Shown here piece after piece: positions 1 through 8,951 of a stretch of 64,000 nt of DNA. The notes under the pieces are model-generated. The model did not search any database. It was not told the origin of the DNA and was given only the letters and a program-made list of their open reading frames with translations. Origin of the DNA: Calothrix sp. PCC 6303 (GTDB lineage: Bacteria > Cyanobacteriota > Cyanobacteriia > Cyanobacteriales > Nostocaceae); the NCBI RefSeq assembly GCF_000317435.1, contig NC_019751.1, positions 1,798,001-1,862,000 on the forward strand, given 5' to 3'. Position numbers and translations under genes: made by a program. Each line of letters opens with the position of its first letter. Position 1 is the first letter of the stretch.

Positions 1-1
1 A

Positions 2-877
2 TTACCTGACTACCTGAAAAAAAATCAAATTCCTGGAATTTACGGTATCGATACCCGCGCTCTAACCCGTAAAATTCGCATTCACGGGGCAATGAACGGC
101 GGCATCTCCACGGAAATTTTGGACGAAGCCGAATTATGGGAAAAAGTCCAAACAGCCCCCACCATGGCAGGACTCAACCTTGCCCGCGAAGTGACAACTT
201 CCTCAGTTTACGAATGGTCTGAACCCACAACCGAGATTTGGGAATTTAATCCCAATTGTCACACAAATGCAAATGAAACCTTTACAGTTGTTGCTCTGGA
301 CTTTGGCGTTAAACGGAATATTCTTCGTCGTTTAGCAAGCTATGGTTGTCGAGTGGTCGTTGTTCCCCTCCACACTAGCGCTGAAGAAATCATGAAGCAC
401 AACCCTGATGGTATCTTCCTCTCCAATGGACCAGGAGATCCATCTGCCGTTACAGAAGGGATCGAAACCACAAAAGAACTGCTCAAAAGCGAAAAACCCA
501 TGTTTGGCATTTGTATGGGACACCAAATTCTTGGTCATGCATTGGGAGCAGAGACGTTTAAACTCAAATTTGGTCATCGTGGTTTAAATCAACCAGCAGG
601 TTTGCCGTCTGATTTACAAGCACGGGTGGAAATCACCAGCCAAAATCATAGTTTTGCCCTCGATCCCAAATCTTTACCAAACACAACCGTTGAAATTAGC
701 CATCTCAACCTCAACGATCAAACCGTTGCAGGGGTGCGTCACCGGAATCTACCAATTTTTTCTGTTCAATATCACCCTGAAGCTAGTCCCGGTCCCCATG
801 ACGCTGATTACTTATTTGAGCAGTTTGTTCAAGTTATGCGAACCGCAAAACAAGCAAAAATCGCCAGCGTGATGTAA
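2..877 (+). CDS. carA: Carbamoyl-phosphate synthase small subunit, 3' part
   Basis: This is the glutaminase subunit of carbamoyl-phosphate synthase, which releases ammonia from glutamine for arginine and pyrimidine synthesis. The gene enters from the left edge: the frame is open from base 2 and already reads [12 protein letters not shown], a motif internal to CarA, so the first Met at 92 is not the start. The class I glutamine amidotransferase domain follows, with the oxyanion strand LSNGPGDPS, the nucleophile elbow [12 protein letters not shown] (catalytic Cys) and the C-terminal [10 protein letters not shown] carrying the His/Glu of the triad. The protein ends normally at TAA. The partner carB is not in the window. 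Only the N-terminus is missing. Confidence 0.96.
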   Translation, partial: LPDYLKKNQIPGIYGIDTRALTRKIRIHGAMNGGISTEILDEAELWEKVQTAPTMAGLNLAREVTTSSVYEWSEPTTEIWEFNPNCHTNANETFTVVALDFGVKRNILRRLASYGCRVVVVPLHTSAEEIMKHNPDGIFLSNGPGDPSAVTEGIETTKELLKSEKPMFGICMGHQILGHALGAETFKLKFGHRGLNQPAGLPSDLQARVEITSQNHSFALDPKSLPNTTVEISHLNLNDQTVAGVRHRNLPIFSVQYHPEASPGPHDADYLFEQFVQVMRTAKQAKIASVM

Positions 878-1058
878 AACAGAAAAAGGCTATTTGCTAG
901 AGATCAAAATTAGAGGCTCAAGGACATTAGAATCAAGTCAAGTTTTGAATTTGATTCTGATCAATTTGAAGTCACTTTTTTTCTTCTACACATAGCTTAT
1001 AGACAACGTACAAACAAAACACATATACTGGAGCGTTAGCCCAAATGAGGAGGGAGTT

Positions 1059-1427
1059 ATTGCTGAGTCACTTAATCTAACCGTCAGCCTGAGAGGCACC
1101 CGTGAAGTTCGTGATAACTGCCAACTATTCCGTCTCACAGGCTTGTTAGATGCTTTTTCGGAGCCAACATTTCGCAAGGTTCTCAGCAGCAAAATTGAAG
1201 AAAGTCCCAAGCATATTGTTTTGGATCTGTCTCAAATTGACTTTGTTGACAGTTCCGGCTTGGGAGCGCTTGTACAGTTAGCAAAACAAGCTCAAAGCGC
1301 TGAAGGTACCTTACAAATTGTTACCAATGCTCGCGTTACTCAAACGGTCAAGCTTGTCCGCTTGGAGAAATTTCTGATGTTGCAAACATCTGTTGATGCC
1401 GCTCTAGAAAACATCAAGTCGTTTTAA
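1059..1427 (+). CDS. STAS-domain anti-sigma factor antagonist, apparent AUU start
   Basis: A small single-domain STAS protein, about 122 residues, of the SpoIIAA/RsbV type. The diagnostic segment is LDLSQIDFVDSSGLGALV, whose serine is the one phosphorylated by partner-switching kinases in this family. The nearest usual start (TTG 1143) would remove the first strand of the fold. Upstream the frame stays open to a TAG at 993 and encodes AESLNLTVSLRGTREVRD and more, which looks like real STAS sequence, but it holds no ATG, GTG or TTG. The only sensible start is ATT at 1059, four bases after a strong GAGGAGGG at 1047-1054. The family call is firm; the start is inferred. No cognate anti-sigma kinase is adjacent. 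Confidence 0.85.
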   Translation: MAESLNLTVSLRGTREVRDNCQLFRLTGLLDAFSEPTFRKVLSSKIEESPKHIVLDLSQIDFVDSSGLGALVQLAKQAQSAEGTLQIVTNARVTQTVKLVRLEKFLMLQTSVDAALENIKSF

Positions 1428-1454
1428 TTGCTTGACCGGATTAAAAAAAATTTT

Positions 1455-1488
1455 GCTATCCGATGTTTTAACCGGATAGCTTAATTTT
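1455..1488 (+). terminator. Intrinsic terminator after the STAS gene
   Basis: A perfect 8-bp inverted repeat, GCTATCCG and CGGATAGC, with a 10-base loop is followed by TTAATTTT. It lies 27 bases past the STAS stop codon and faces the same way. Confidence 0.75.
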
Positions 1489-2048
1489 GTGAAAAATCTC
1501 ATTTATCTAGTGCAAGAAAACCAAAATAGAGATATCATAGTGGAATTGCTAAAAAACTAAAGAGGTTTTGCTGCTGGATTTAGCTCCTGAAGTATAAACA
1601 GGAACTGCTAAAGGAAACTACTGGCGATGATCAAGGCTCTAAATCTTGAAATTAAAGCACCAACAAGTAAGTAACTTGATTTAGTTATAGCTACATCAAG
1701 GAAACCTAAACTGCAAATAAATTATCATAAAAGTATAGTTAATATTTATCACTATTGCTTCAGTACATTGCAATGCTTATGAATCAAGCATAAACGGAAA
1801 GACTCACTTTTTGTTCGACATTAGATTTGTAATCCCATAGTGTGGAGATTTTCAGCAGCTTCCCCGCACTTCAATTTGCAGCCAGAAATTTAAGAATTAA
1901 TTCTTGAGATTATCAGCCTTTCCGAATTTCAGTAGGAAAGATGTCAATAGTGCAATGATACTTTATAGACTTGTGGGTCTAGATATGGTTAAAATAGTTT
2001 TCCCTGCATAAATTTCCCGTATATAGTCTGTTAAGGAAAGATGAATTT
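1489..2048. other. AT-rich intergenic region, no gene seen
   Basis: About 560 bases between the STAS terminator and mrnC hold no credible coding frame in either direction, no tRNA and no long repeat. The stretch near 1570-1670 is purine-rich and could be transcribed, but I found no diagnostic structure and make no RNA call. The mrnC promoter presumably lies in the last 100 bases. Confidence 0.5.
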
Positions 2049-2531
2049 GTGACATCACAGGAGGAAGGATCATTAGCCAAACAAGATGAAATTGGTCAGC
2101 AGAAATCATCTTGTAATCAAGCTGTAAAGGCTGTGACAGCCTCACTAGTACAATCAATTAGTCAGGCTGATTTAAAAAAACTTTCCCCTAAATCTCTAGC
2201 TTACCTCGGAGATGCGGTTTATGAATTGTATGTGAGAACGTTTTATCTATTACCACCGTCCCGTGTCGATCAGTACCACAATCTGGTAGTGGCGCAGGTA
2301 CGAGCAGAAACGCAAGCGCTTCACTTGCGATCGCTAATTCCCCATCTGCTAAGTGGTGAGCTAGAAATTGTCCGTCGAGGTCGCAATGCTGCGACAGGAA
2401 TACCAAAACGCCTCGATCCCCAAATTTACCAGCAAGCAACAAGTTTTGAAGCCTTAATCGGATACCTCTTCCTTACAGATGAAACTCGCTTAACAGAACT
2501 GTTGCAAAAATTAAATCTTGAATCAAAATAA
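2049..2531 (+). CDS. mrnC: Mini-ribonuclease III (RNase III-like, no dsRNA-binding domain)
   Basis: Mini-III is a dimeric double-strand-specific RNase that matures 23S rRNA ends. The protein is 160 residues, of which about 45-150 form the RNase III catalytic domain. The signature LAYLGDAVYELYVR, containing the acidic active-site residues, is followed by RAETQALHL and the second acidic motif FEALIGYLFL. There is no dsRNA-binding domain, which separates it from rnc. The first 40 residues are low in complexity. The start used is GTG 2049; a downstream start is possible because no family motif lies in the N-terminus. It is immediately followed by an rRNA methyltransferase gene, consistent with a ribosome-maturation pair. 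Confidence 0.93.
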   Translation: MTSQEEGSLAKQDEIGQQKSSCNQAVKAVTASLVQSISQADLKKLSPKSLAYLGDAVYELYVRTFYLLPPSRVDQYHNLVVAQVRAETQALHLRSLIPHLLSGELEIVRRGRNAATGIPKRLDPQIYQQATSFEALIGYLFLTDETRLTELLQKLNLESK

Positions 2532-2633
2532 GCACTCTTGTCTCAATTTGGCAAGCCGATCTCCGGAAGGCTATGTACATTGAGGTATATAACTGAGTGC
2601 TGCCATATCCATCCGCCCAATCAAAATAACGTC

Positions 2634-3989
2634 ATGGCTAAGATAAAAAAAATCAAAACCTCCAGTGAATCACGCCGCCCAAAACCTGTGGCAATTAAAG
2701 GTAAACGCGTAATTTCCCATCCCATCCGTACCAGCAAAAGAGACAACCAAGATGCCTTTGGTGAGCAACCCCAACCCAAGCGTCGCCCCATATCTTCCTT
2801 CTCCGCACCATCTAGAAGTAGAGAAGATGGTAACGAAGTTAAACCAGTTCGTTACTCACGAGATGAAGCACCCAAAAGTCGCTACTCACGGGATGAAGTT
2901 GCACCAAGAAACCGTTATTCACGAGATGACATACGTAAAGATAGTTATTCATGGGACGGGGATGCACCGAAAGGGCGATCGCATCGTCAAACCGCCCCAG
3001 TATCTGCACCACTAAGAAGACATGAAGACAGTAGTGAAGTCAAACCAGTACGATATTCCCAAGGTGAATCTCGGAAAGTAGATACTCGTCGTCACATATC
3101 CTCCACACCCACCACATCTAGAAATAGCGAAGATGGTAGCTTTGATACCTCACGGAAATATCGTAAAATTTCCCGTCCCCCCATCTCTACCGAAGTTTCC
3201 CAAGACACCGACCTAATCTACGGAAAATACCCTGTCTTAAGCGCTCTCGAAAACGAAAGAGAACTTAACCGAATTTGGATCACACCCCGTCTACGCTACG
3301 ACTCCCGTTATCATTCATTAATTACCCGCGCCAAGGAAAACGGCACAGTGGTTGATGAAGTTGATCCAAAACGTTTAGACCAACTCACCAATTATGCCAA
3401 CCATCAGGGGATCGCAGCCCAAATTGCGCCCTATGCCTACATTGATGTAGAAGAAATGGTGAGCAAAGCATTTGCCGTCACTGATTCACCAGTGATTTTA
3501 GTTGCAGATGGTATAGTTGATCCTCAAAACTTAGGAGCAATGATTCGTACAGCAGAAGCGTTAGGAGCGCAAGGATTAGTGATCCCCCAACGTCGAGCAG
3601 CGGGTATCACCTCCACCGTCATGAAAGTTGCCGCAGGAGCTTTAGAAAACTTTTTGGTTTCGAGAGTTGTTAACCTCAGTCGTACCCTAGAAGAACTCAA
3701 AGCCGCAGGATTCTGGATTTATGGAACTGCTGTAAATGGTAGCGTCCCACTAAATACTGTAGAATTTACTAGTCGTAAAGATCATCATCAAAAAGCAACC
3801 CCAATTGTTTTGGTCATTGGTTCTGAAGGTGAAGGTTTAAGCATGTTGACACAGCACTGCTGCGACGTTTTGCTATCGATTCCCTTAGCAGGAAAGACTC
3901 CTAGCCTTAATGCTTCGGTGGCAGCGGGTATGGCATTGTATGAAATTTTCCGTCAACGTTGGGCAAATACACTCCATCTTGATAAGTAG
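2634..3989 (+). CDS. rlmB: TrmH/SpoU-family 23S rRNA 2'-O-methyltransferase (RlmB-like) with a repetitive basic N-terminus
   Basis: The C-terminal 260 residues are a SPOUT methyltransferase. An RNA-binding substrate domain begins at [13 protein letters not shown], followed by the knotted SAM-binding domain with motif 1 ([25 protein letters not shown], split here as its [11 protein letters not shown] core), motif 2 ([10 protein letters not shown]) and motif 3 ([15 protein letters not shown]). RlmB methylates G2251 of E. coli 23S rRNA; a tRNA target cannot be excluded. The first 190 residues are unusual: Arg/Lys/Ser-rich with several copies of a RYSRDE-like unit. I chose ATG 2634 because the 32 residues before it (from TTG 2538) look unrelated, and MAKIKKIK is a plausible basic start. 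It follows mrnC closely. Confidence 0.9.
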   Translation: MAKIKKIKTSSESRRPKPVAIKGKRVISHPIRTSKRDNQDAFGEQPQPKRRPISSFSAPSRSREDGNEVKPVRYSRDEAPKSRYSRDEVAPRNRYSRDDIRKDSYSWDGDAPKGRSHRQTAPVSAPLRRHEDSSEVKPVRYSQGESRKVDTRRHISSTPTTSRNSEDGSFDTSRKYRKISRPPISTEVSQDTDLIYGKYPVLSALENERELNRIWITPRLRYDSRYHSLITRAKENGTVVDEVDPKRLDQLTNYANHQGIAAQIAPYAYIDVEEMVSKAFAVTDSPVILVADGIVDPQNLGAMIRTAEALGAQGLVIPQRRAAGITSTVMKVAAGALENFLVSRVVNLSRTLEELKAAGFWIYGTAVNGSVPLNTVEFTSRKDHHQKATPIVLVIGSEGEGLSMLTQHCCDVLLSIPLAGKTPSLNASVAAGMALYEIFRQRWANTLHLDK

Positions 3990-4106
3990 GCAACATTATC
4001 GTGGTAAAAACCAGGGTAAAAGAGTATAAAGAAGTTTAAACGAATTAAAATCTCCAAATACTCCTTTACACGCTGTACAAAATTTAGAAAGAAATTGCTG
4101 AAAACC

Positions 4107-4409
4107 ATGAAAAGCACTTGGAATAACCTTAGAGAAGTTGTAACCAACGTATTTCAGAATCTTGGTTTAGCTTGGTGGGTAGAGGTTGTAACACAAACTC
4201 CTCGTTGTACCTACTATTTTGGACCTTTTCTTAATTCCACCGAAGCCCAAGCCGCAATCAAAGGCTACATCGAAGATCTTGAGCAAGAGGGTGCACAAGG
4301 CTTGAAAATTAACGTCAAGCGTTGTAAACCATCTGTCCTAACTGTTGCCGAAGACTTGGGGGAATGGATTGACCGTAAAGTGAAGCCTGTCTTTAGCGGT
4401 CAAATGTAA
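4107..4409 (+). CDS. DUF1816 domain protein
   Basis: A 100-residue protein that resembles the cyanobacterial DUF1816 family, with the segment LAWWVEVVTQTPRCTYYFGPF followed by a helix (EAQAAIKGYIEDLEQEGAQGL) and KRCKPSVLTV. The family is small and soluble and has no established function; the CpcD-like YYFGPF/EA..A pattern has led to suggestions of a link to phycobilisome linkers, which I cannot test here. I use ATG 4107 rather than TTG 4095, since only the former starts at the conserved basic N-terminus. It is a single gene with about 120 bases of leader after rlmB. Confidence 0.72.
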   Translation: MKSTWNNLREVVTNVFQNLGLAWWVEVVTQTPRCTYYFGPFLNSTEAQAAIKGYIEDLEQEGAQGLKINVKRCKPSVLTVAEDLGEWIDRKVKPVFSGQM

Positions 4410-4887
4410 CATAAGGCTCAAAAAAGGGTATGTGGGTATGGAGAGGTGGAAATAAATTTTCTGTTCTCCGTCACCCAATGCTCTTAAACAAAAAAATACT
4501 TTTATAGTATTCCAACGAATAAATGATCCAAAACCTGTCATTCCGTAGCTTGCTTGTCTGTTTCGCATTATCAAGCGTAAAGCCCAACGGCATGGGGGTT
4601 ATCGATATGAAGCCCATCTCCCTGAATGCTTTAGCCCACGGAGGTGGGCTTTATACGGCTACCGCGCCCTTCTAGGGTGAGGGTGAACTTCGAGATACTC
4701 AGGGACGTTACCCATGATTCACCAATGGCATCCTATAGTAATCGATAGTATCCCGTTTTAGAAGAAATACCCTACAAGGGTATCGCTTACCCAGGCTTCT
4801 AGCCTAATGGGCTATTTGTAAAAACTGGATACTCCCTATGAATCTGCTAACCGGGAAGTAAATTACACAATGGCAATTGGATATTTG
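4410..4887. other. Intergenic region with a strong hairpin, possibly an insertion-sequence remnant
   Basis: No credible gene is present in these 478 bases. At 4633-4650 there is a perfect 7-bp hairpin (AGCCCAC, loop GGAG, GTGGGCT) followed by TTTAT, preceded by CTCCCTGAATGCTTT. Hairpins of this kind occur at the right end of IS200/IS605-type elements in cyanobacteria, but no transposase or tnpB frame remains, so this is only a suggestion. The hairpin could equally act as a terminator for the DUF1816 gene. Confidence 0.35.
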
Positions 4888-6087
4888 TTAGTTGGAGTAC
4901 TCTAAATTTGTCAATACTTCTGCTAAATACTGGTAATCTTCGAGAGAATTATAAAGCTGTGCGGATATTCTCAATAATAATCGATGCATTCCTTCCCAAG
5001 GTACTACCTGGACTTGAATCCCGTGCTGATCCAATAATTGATCGTGCAACGAAGTGTGAGTATAACTATCTAAAACTTTCGGCATTGGGATAACCGCCAT
5101 TGACCCGATCATCTCATCCGGACAAGGTGCTTTTACTTTTAACGCATCGCAAATTATTTGTCTTCCTTCCAATACCAAATCGTGGTTGCGTTGTATCAAT
5201 TCACCCCAGCCACCGGGTAACAATAAACCTAGAAATTGGATCACCTCACCCACACAAATGTAAGGTGTAGGATCGCTGGTTCCCGTCCAATCAAATTCTA
5301 GTTGAAAGCGGCTTTTGTGGGTTAATGGTGAATTAGCTCCATGACTGATTGTCAGAGGACGAATTTCTGGCTGTTTTTGCCGTTGTACGTACAAAAAAGC
5401 TGCTCCCTTTGGCGCACATAGCCATTTGTGGCAATTACCAGCGTAGTAAGTTGCGCCAATTGCCCGTAAATCTAAGGGTAGCATTCCCGGTGCATGGGCA
5501 CCATCTATTAACGTATCTATTCCCCGTGCTTGGAGTTGTTGAATTATTTCTTGAATTGGAAAAATTAGTCCTGTTTGACTAGTAATATGGTCAATTAAGG
5601 CTAAACGTGTTTTTGAGGAGACTCTGCTTAGTATTGCTGTAGTGATTTGCTGCGATGATTCGATGGGGAAAGGAATATCTGCTACTACAACCTTTGCACC
5701 TGTACGATTAGCAATAAAATCTAAAGCATTACGACAAGCGTTGTATTCATGATTTGTTGTTAAAAGTTCATCACCCGGTTGAAACGAAAGGGAACGTAGT
5801 ACTGAATTAACTCCTGTGGTTGCATTGGGGACAAATACCAAGTCCTCAACATCTGAGCCGACAAAAGCTGCTAGTTTTTCCCGTGAAGCATCTATTAGGG
5901 GTTCCCATTGCTGGTTAAAGAAATTTACAGGCTCATTTTCAAGTTGCGATCGCACTTTTGCTTGAACCTCCAAAACATGACGAGGGCAAGCACCAAATGA
6001 TCCATGATTCAGGAAAGTTATTTCACGATCCAGTAGCCAAAACCTTTTTGAGTATGAGGCTTGGAGTCTTGAATCTGTATTCTCCAC
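4888..6087 (-). CDS. PLP-dependent class V aminotransferase (isopenicillin-N epimerase-like)
   Basis: A complete 399-residue fold-type I PLP enzyme. Visible features are the N-terminal FLNHGSFGACPRHV, the cofactor loop ATTGVNSVLRS, the ring-stacking region DHITSQTGLIFP, the Asp-His pair in LIDGAHAPGM and the Schiff-base lysine in GNCHKWLCAPKGAAFL. This arrangement is typical of the CefD-like and cysteine-desulfurase-like branch of class V. The physiological substrate cannot be read from the sequence, and isopenicillin epimerisation is unlikely in this organism. The gene is a single unit, separated by the tRNA-Asn gene from the next gene upstream, and ends a short distance from the 4410-4887 gap. 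Confidence 0.88.
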   Translation of the reverse strand: MENTDSRLQASYSKRFWLLDREITFLNHGSFGACPRHVLEVQAKVRSQLENEPVNFFNQQWEPLIDASREKLAAFVGSDVEDLVFVPNATTGVNSVLRSLSFQPGDELLTTNHEYNACRNALDFIANRTGAKVVVADIPFPIESSQQITTAILSRVSSKTRLALIDHITSQTGLIFPIQEIIQQLQARGIDTLIDGAHAPGMLPLDLRAIGATYYAGNCHKWLCAPKGAAFLYVQRQKQPEIRPLTISHGANSPLTHKSRFQLEFDWTGTSDPTPYICVGEVIQFLGLLLPGGWGELIQRNHDLVLEGRQIICDALKVKAPCPDEMIGSMAVIPMPKVLDSYTHTSLHDQLLDQHGIQVQVVPWEGMHRLLLRISAQLYNSLEDYQYLAEVLTNLEYSN

Positions 6088-6140
6088 TTGTCTACCTCAA
6101 ACGCAACAAAAATTCAAAAGCCGTATTTATATTTTTTAAA

Positions 6141-6212
6141 CTCCCCAGGCGGGATTCGAACCTGCGACCAATCGGTTAACAGCCGATCGCTCTACCACTG
6201 AGCTACTGAGGA
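6141..6212 (-). tRNA. trnN: tRNA-Asn (GUU)
   Basis: Read on the minus strand, 72 bases fold into a full cloverleaf. The acceptor stem is TCCTCAG with CTGGGGA and discriminator G, the D-arm is TAGCTCAGTGGTAGAGC, the anticodon loop is CTGTTAA with anticodon GTT, and the T-arm has GGTTCGAATCC. The 3' CCA is not encoded, as is common in cyanobacteria. Confidence 0.97.
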
Positions 6213-6332
6213 ATGCTCTAATTACATTAAACATACTAGCGGTAAAAAAAATAAATGGCAAGTCTTTTTAGAAAATTTTTCCATATTTTTTTCAGCCAAA
6301 CTAGAAAGCCAAAAATTTATTCACCAAGACAC

Positions 6333-6357
6333 GACTCTCTAAAGGTTTCAGAGAGTC
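6333..6357. terminator. Hairpin downstream of the YacP-like gene
   Basis: A perfect 8-bp inverted repeat, GACTCTCT and AGAGAGTC with a 9-base loop, lies 29 bases past the stop of the minus-strand gene ending at 6386. No long T-run follows on the minus strand, so termination is plausible but not certain. Confidence 0.45.
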
Positions 6358-6385
6358 TGCTCAGTTTTAGTTGGAGGGTTTTTAT

Positions 6386-6940
6386 TTATTGGCTCATCCC
6401 CATACGTAACGCTGCCAACTTTTGTTGAGCTTTTGGATCTATGGTATTCATTAAAAATCTACCTTTTGGTTGTTTTCGGGATTGATAATTTTTTCTTGCC
6501 CGACAAACACTCAACTGTACCTCATGGCATAATTGCAGAGCAGATAACCATTCTGCACCATATCCACCCACCATTAATTGCTCTATCCGGTCAGATGTGG
6601 CGACAATTACCCGAGAAATTAATGATTGAGCTAATTGCTGTCGCAGTCCAGCGCAGGATTTTTCAATATATGTATCTGCTGTCTGACCAAAATCTGTGTA
6701 ATGAACTGATAAAAGTTCTGTGATTACTTCCCGATGGCTGCAAGTATTTTGATAGTGGGCATCAAAGACGATTTGAGTATCATAGCCATGGAAAGCACTA
6801 TAGCTGGTCAGAGATTCGATTAACTCGTAACGTGCAGCTTCAAGTCCAGATTGGTCACGGGTTTTCTTTAGGCACGACCAAGCGCCAATGATATTGTAGC
6901 CGTCTACTAAGAGCACGGCTGGTGCTGAGGAACGGGACAT
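6386..6940 (-). CDS. NYN/PIN-like endoribonuclease of the YacP (Rae1, DUF901) family
   Basis: A 184-residue protein with the hallmarks of YacP-type NYN domains: LLVDGYNIIGAW with the first catalytic Asp, QIVFDAHYQ with the second, YTDFGQTADTYIE with the third, and VATSDRIEQLMVGGYGAEWLSA near the end. In Bacillus the family member Rae1 cleaves mRNA in the ribosomal A site. The C-terminal tail (ARKNYQSRKQPKGRFL) is basic and probably contacts RNA. Met at 6940 begins directly before the first strand. It is flanked by a hairpin on its 3' side and by the regulator gene upstream; no operon partner is evident. Confidence 0.85.
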   Translation of the reverse strand: MSRSSAPAVLLVDGYNIIGAWSCLKKTRDQSGLEAARYELIESLTSYSAFHGYDTQIVFDAHYQNTCSHREVITELLSVHYTDFGQTADTYIEKSCAGLRQQLAQSLISRVIVATSDRIEQLMVGGYGAEWLSALQLCHEVQLSVCRARKNYQSRKQPKGRFLMNTIDPKAQQKLAALRMGMSQ

Positions 6941-7078
6941 GGTTTTTAATCACAATTTTCTAGAGTTAACAAAGTCATTCGTTATTCTCATAGTAATCTA
7001 AGCTTATCTTGTAACACCATGCTACAAAACCCGAACTAGTCAAAAGAACAATATCTTTAAAATACGCGTTTTGAATGA

Positions 7079-7756
7079 TCAATCAAGTTGTTTGAGACGA
7101 TAACCGATGCCGTGAACGGTTTCAATCAAATCTTCACAGGCTCCTGCTGCTTTCAATTTTTGACGTAGACTTCTGAGATGAACCTTCACAGCATGTTCTT
7201 CTGGAGGAGATTCTAGTGACCAAACATGTTCAATAATCACGCTACGACTGAGGACACGACGACCATTGCGTAGCAGCAACTCCAAGATTCCGTATTCTTT
7301 TGGAGTCAGATGCAACATAATTTGTCCGTAGCTTACTTCATAGGTGCTAGGGTTGAGGCGCAGGTTTTCCCATTCTAGGATTGGTGGTGATGAAACATTA
7401 CCTCGACGTAATAAAGCTCGAATCCGAGCAAATAGTTCTTGTAAATCCACTGGTTTGACGACATAATCATCAGCACCAGCATCAAGTCCAGTAATTTTAT
7501 CAGTGACGGTATCGCGGGCAGTGAGCATCAGAACAGGCATAGTATAACCATGCGATCGCAGACGATGGCAAAGACTTATTCCATCTAGTTCTGGCAGCAT
7601 TACATCCAGCAGCAGTAAATCATAATCCAGAATTTTAGCTTGATTCCACCCTCCCTCACCATCCATCACCACATCAACAATATAACGTTGGTCTGTGAGG
7701 GCTTCTGCTAAAGTTTCAGCAAGACGTACATCATCTTCAATCAAGAGAATTCGCAT
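7079..7756 (-). CDS. ccaR: OmpR-class response regulator, CcaR-like
   Basis: The protein has a receiver domain (residues 1-115) with acidic pocket E7-D8-D9, phospho-acceptor D51 in LLLLDVMLPELDG, T79 and K101, then a winged-helix DNA-binding domain (about 127-225) with LTPKEYGILELLLRNGRRVLSR and VHGIGYRLK. Length and architecture match OmpR/PhoB regulators. The name CcaR is inferred from context: it is divergent from cpeC-cpeD-cpcL-cpeR, a direct repeat matching the published CcaR binding motif lies between them, and a CcaS-type photosensor kinase follows. In that system CcaS phosphorylates CcaR under green light to activate phycoerythrin linker and cpcL genes. Other OmpR regulators share the same sequence features, so a phylogeny would settle it. 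Confidence 0.8.
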   Translation of the reverse strand: MRILLIEDDVRLAETLAEALTDQRYIVDVVMDGEGGWNQAKILDYDLLLLDVMLPELDGISLCHRLRSHGYTMPVLMLTARDTVTDKITGLDAGADDYVVKPVDLQELFARIRALLRRGNVSSPPILEWENLRLNPSTYEVSYGQIMLHLTPKEYGILELLLRNGRRVLSRSVIIEHVWSLESPPEEHAVKVHLRSLRQKLKAAGACEDLIETVHGIGYRLKQLD

Positions 7757-7855
7757 AAGTGTAGTTTTGTCACCATCAAAATATTTTTAAAACAATCTGG
7801 CAACTATCCTTGAGAAAAGATTGCAAAAAGTAACAATTTATTTATTTTGCTGATT

Positions 7856-7877
7856 CTTTCCGATTTCTTTACAATCT
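7856..7877 (+). promoter_or_regulatory. CcaR G-box-like direct repeat
   Basis: Two abutting 11-mers, CTTTCCGATTT and CTTTACAATCT, match the CcaR recognition motif CTTTNCNATTT, the first perfectly and the second with one mismatch. They lie about 115-135 bases upstream of the cpeC start codon and about 100 bases upstream of ccaR, in the divergent promoter region. The motif is from published work on Synechocystis cpcG2; the match here is by eye. Confidence 0.68.
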
Positions 7878-7990
7878 CCTGACCCATTTCCTTACTTTTG
7901 TCATGTAATTGTCTATTCTGTGGGGATTTTTCATAACCTCCTGAAGACCCTGTAAAAAACTCTATCTTCAAACAGGAGACTTTCATTAAA

Positions 7991-8854
7991 ATGGCTTTTG
8001 GACCAAGTTCACGTTTAGGTGTCAGCCTATTTGACGAAACTCCACCAGTTGAGTGTATATCTGGTTCTTCGCCAGAAGAATTGGAAATTGTGATCAAGGC
8101 TGTGTACAGACAAATATTAGGTAATGCCTATGTGATGGAAAGCGAACGGCTGACTGTCATCGAATCACAGTTTAAGCTTGGAGAAATCAGCGTTCGTGAA
8201 TTTGTACGCAGAGTAGCTAAGTCAGATTTATACCGTTCTCGCTTTTTCACAAGTTGCCCTCGTTATCGAGCAATAGAGTTAAATTTTAGACATCTTCTTG
8301 GTCGTACTCCCATCGATTTGGAAGAAATGCGTGTTCACAGCACGATCTTGGACGAAAAAGGTTTTGACGCTGAAATTGATTCCTATATCGACAGTGACGA
8401 ATATCAAAGTAATTTCGGCGAAGACTTTGTACCTTATATCCGAGGTTACAAAACTGAAGCCTGTCAGAACATGGTGCAGTTTACCCACATATTTCAAATG
8501 GTACGGGGAGCTTCCAGTAGCAGCTTGAAGGGTGATTTAGCAGGCAAGCAACCCAAATTAAACAGTTTAGTCATTCAAAGTACACCCACCCCTGTAATTT
8601 CACCAGCTAGCAGTGGTGCGAAATTCCGCAATCCACCTGTAACTTCTAGAACACGTCATGGTGTGGATGCAAGCGAAAATGGCAAGGTATATCGAATAGA
8701 AGTCACTGGTTATCGATCAAATAAACTCAACCGGGTTTCTCAGTTTCGACGTAGTAACCAAGTTTATCTTGTACCCTTTGATAAACTATCGCAAGAATAT
8801 CAGAGAATTCACCGACAAGGTGGCGTGATTGCCAGCATTACTTCTGTTAACTAG
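7991..8854 (+). CDS. cpeC: Phycoerythrin-associated rod linker CpeC
   Basis: The 287-residue protein has an N-terminal phycobilisome linker domain (about 20-165; IIKAVYRQILGN-like segment, [51 protein letters not shown]) and a C-terminal CpcD domain (about 230-287; KVYRIEVTGY and IHRQGGVIASI). This two-domain plan belongs to rod linkers that join successive hexamers. The N-terminus SRLGVSLFDETPPVE is, as far as I recall, characteristic of CpeC, which attaches the first phycoerythrin hexamer to the rod. The genes cpeBA for phycoerythrin itself are not in the window. It is first in a run of four same-strand light-harvesting genes and sits downstream of the G-box-like site. Confidence 0.88.
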   Translation: MAFGPSSRLGVSLFDETPPVECISGSSPEELEIVIKAVYRQILGNAYVMESERLTVIESQFKLGEISVREFVRRVAKSDLYRSRFFTSCPRYRAIELNFRHLLGRTPIDLEEMRVHSTILDEKGFDAEIDSYIDSDEYQSNFGEDFVPYIRGYKTEACQNMVQFTHIFQMVRGASSSSLKGDLAGKQPKLNSLVIQSTPTPVISPASSGAKFRNPPVTSRTRHGVDASENGKVYRIEVTGYRSNKLNRVSQFRRSNQVYLVPFDKLSQEYQRIHRQGGVIASITSVN

Positions 8855-8951
8855 ACGAATAAGGGATTACTAGTACAAATTGGCATTTTTATAAAGATAG
8901 AGAGTGCTAGATACAAAGGTTTCTGACAAATTAATAATTTCGGAGATTCAA

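Noticed and set aside
1489-2048. 6S or Yfr-type small RNA
   Set aside because: No recognisable core motif or closing stem was found, so no RNA was called.
7804-8097. 97-codon minus-strand frame in the cpeC promoter
   Set aside because: It overlaps the G-box-like site and the start of cpeC, has poor composition and no ribosome-binding site.
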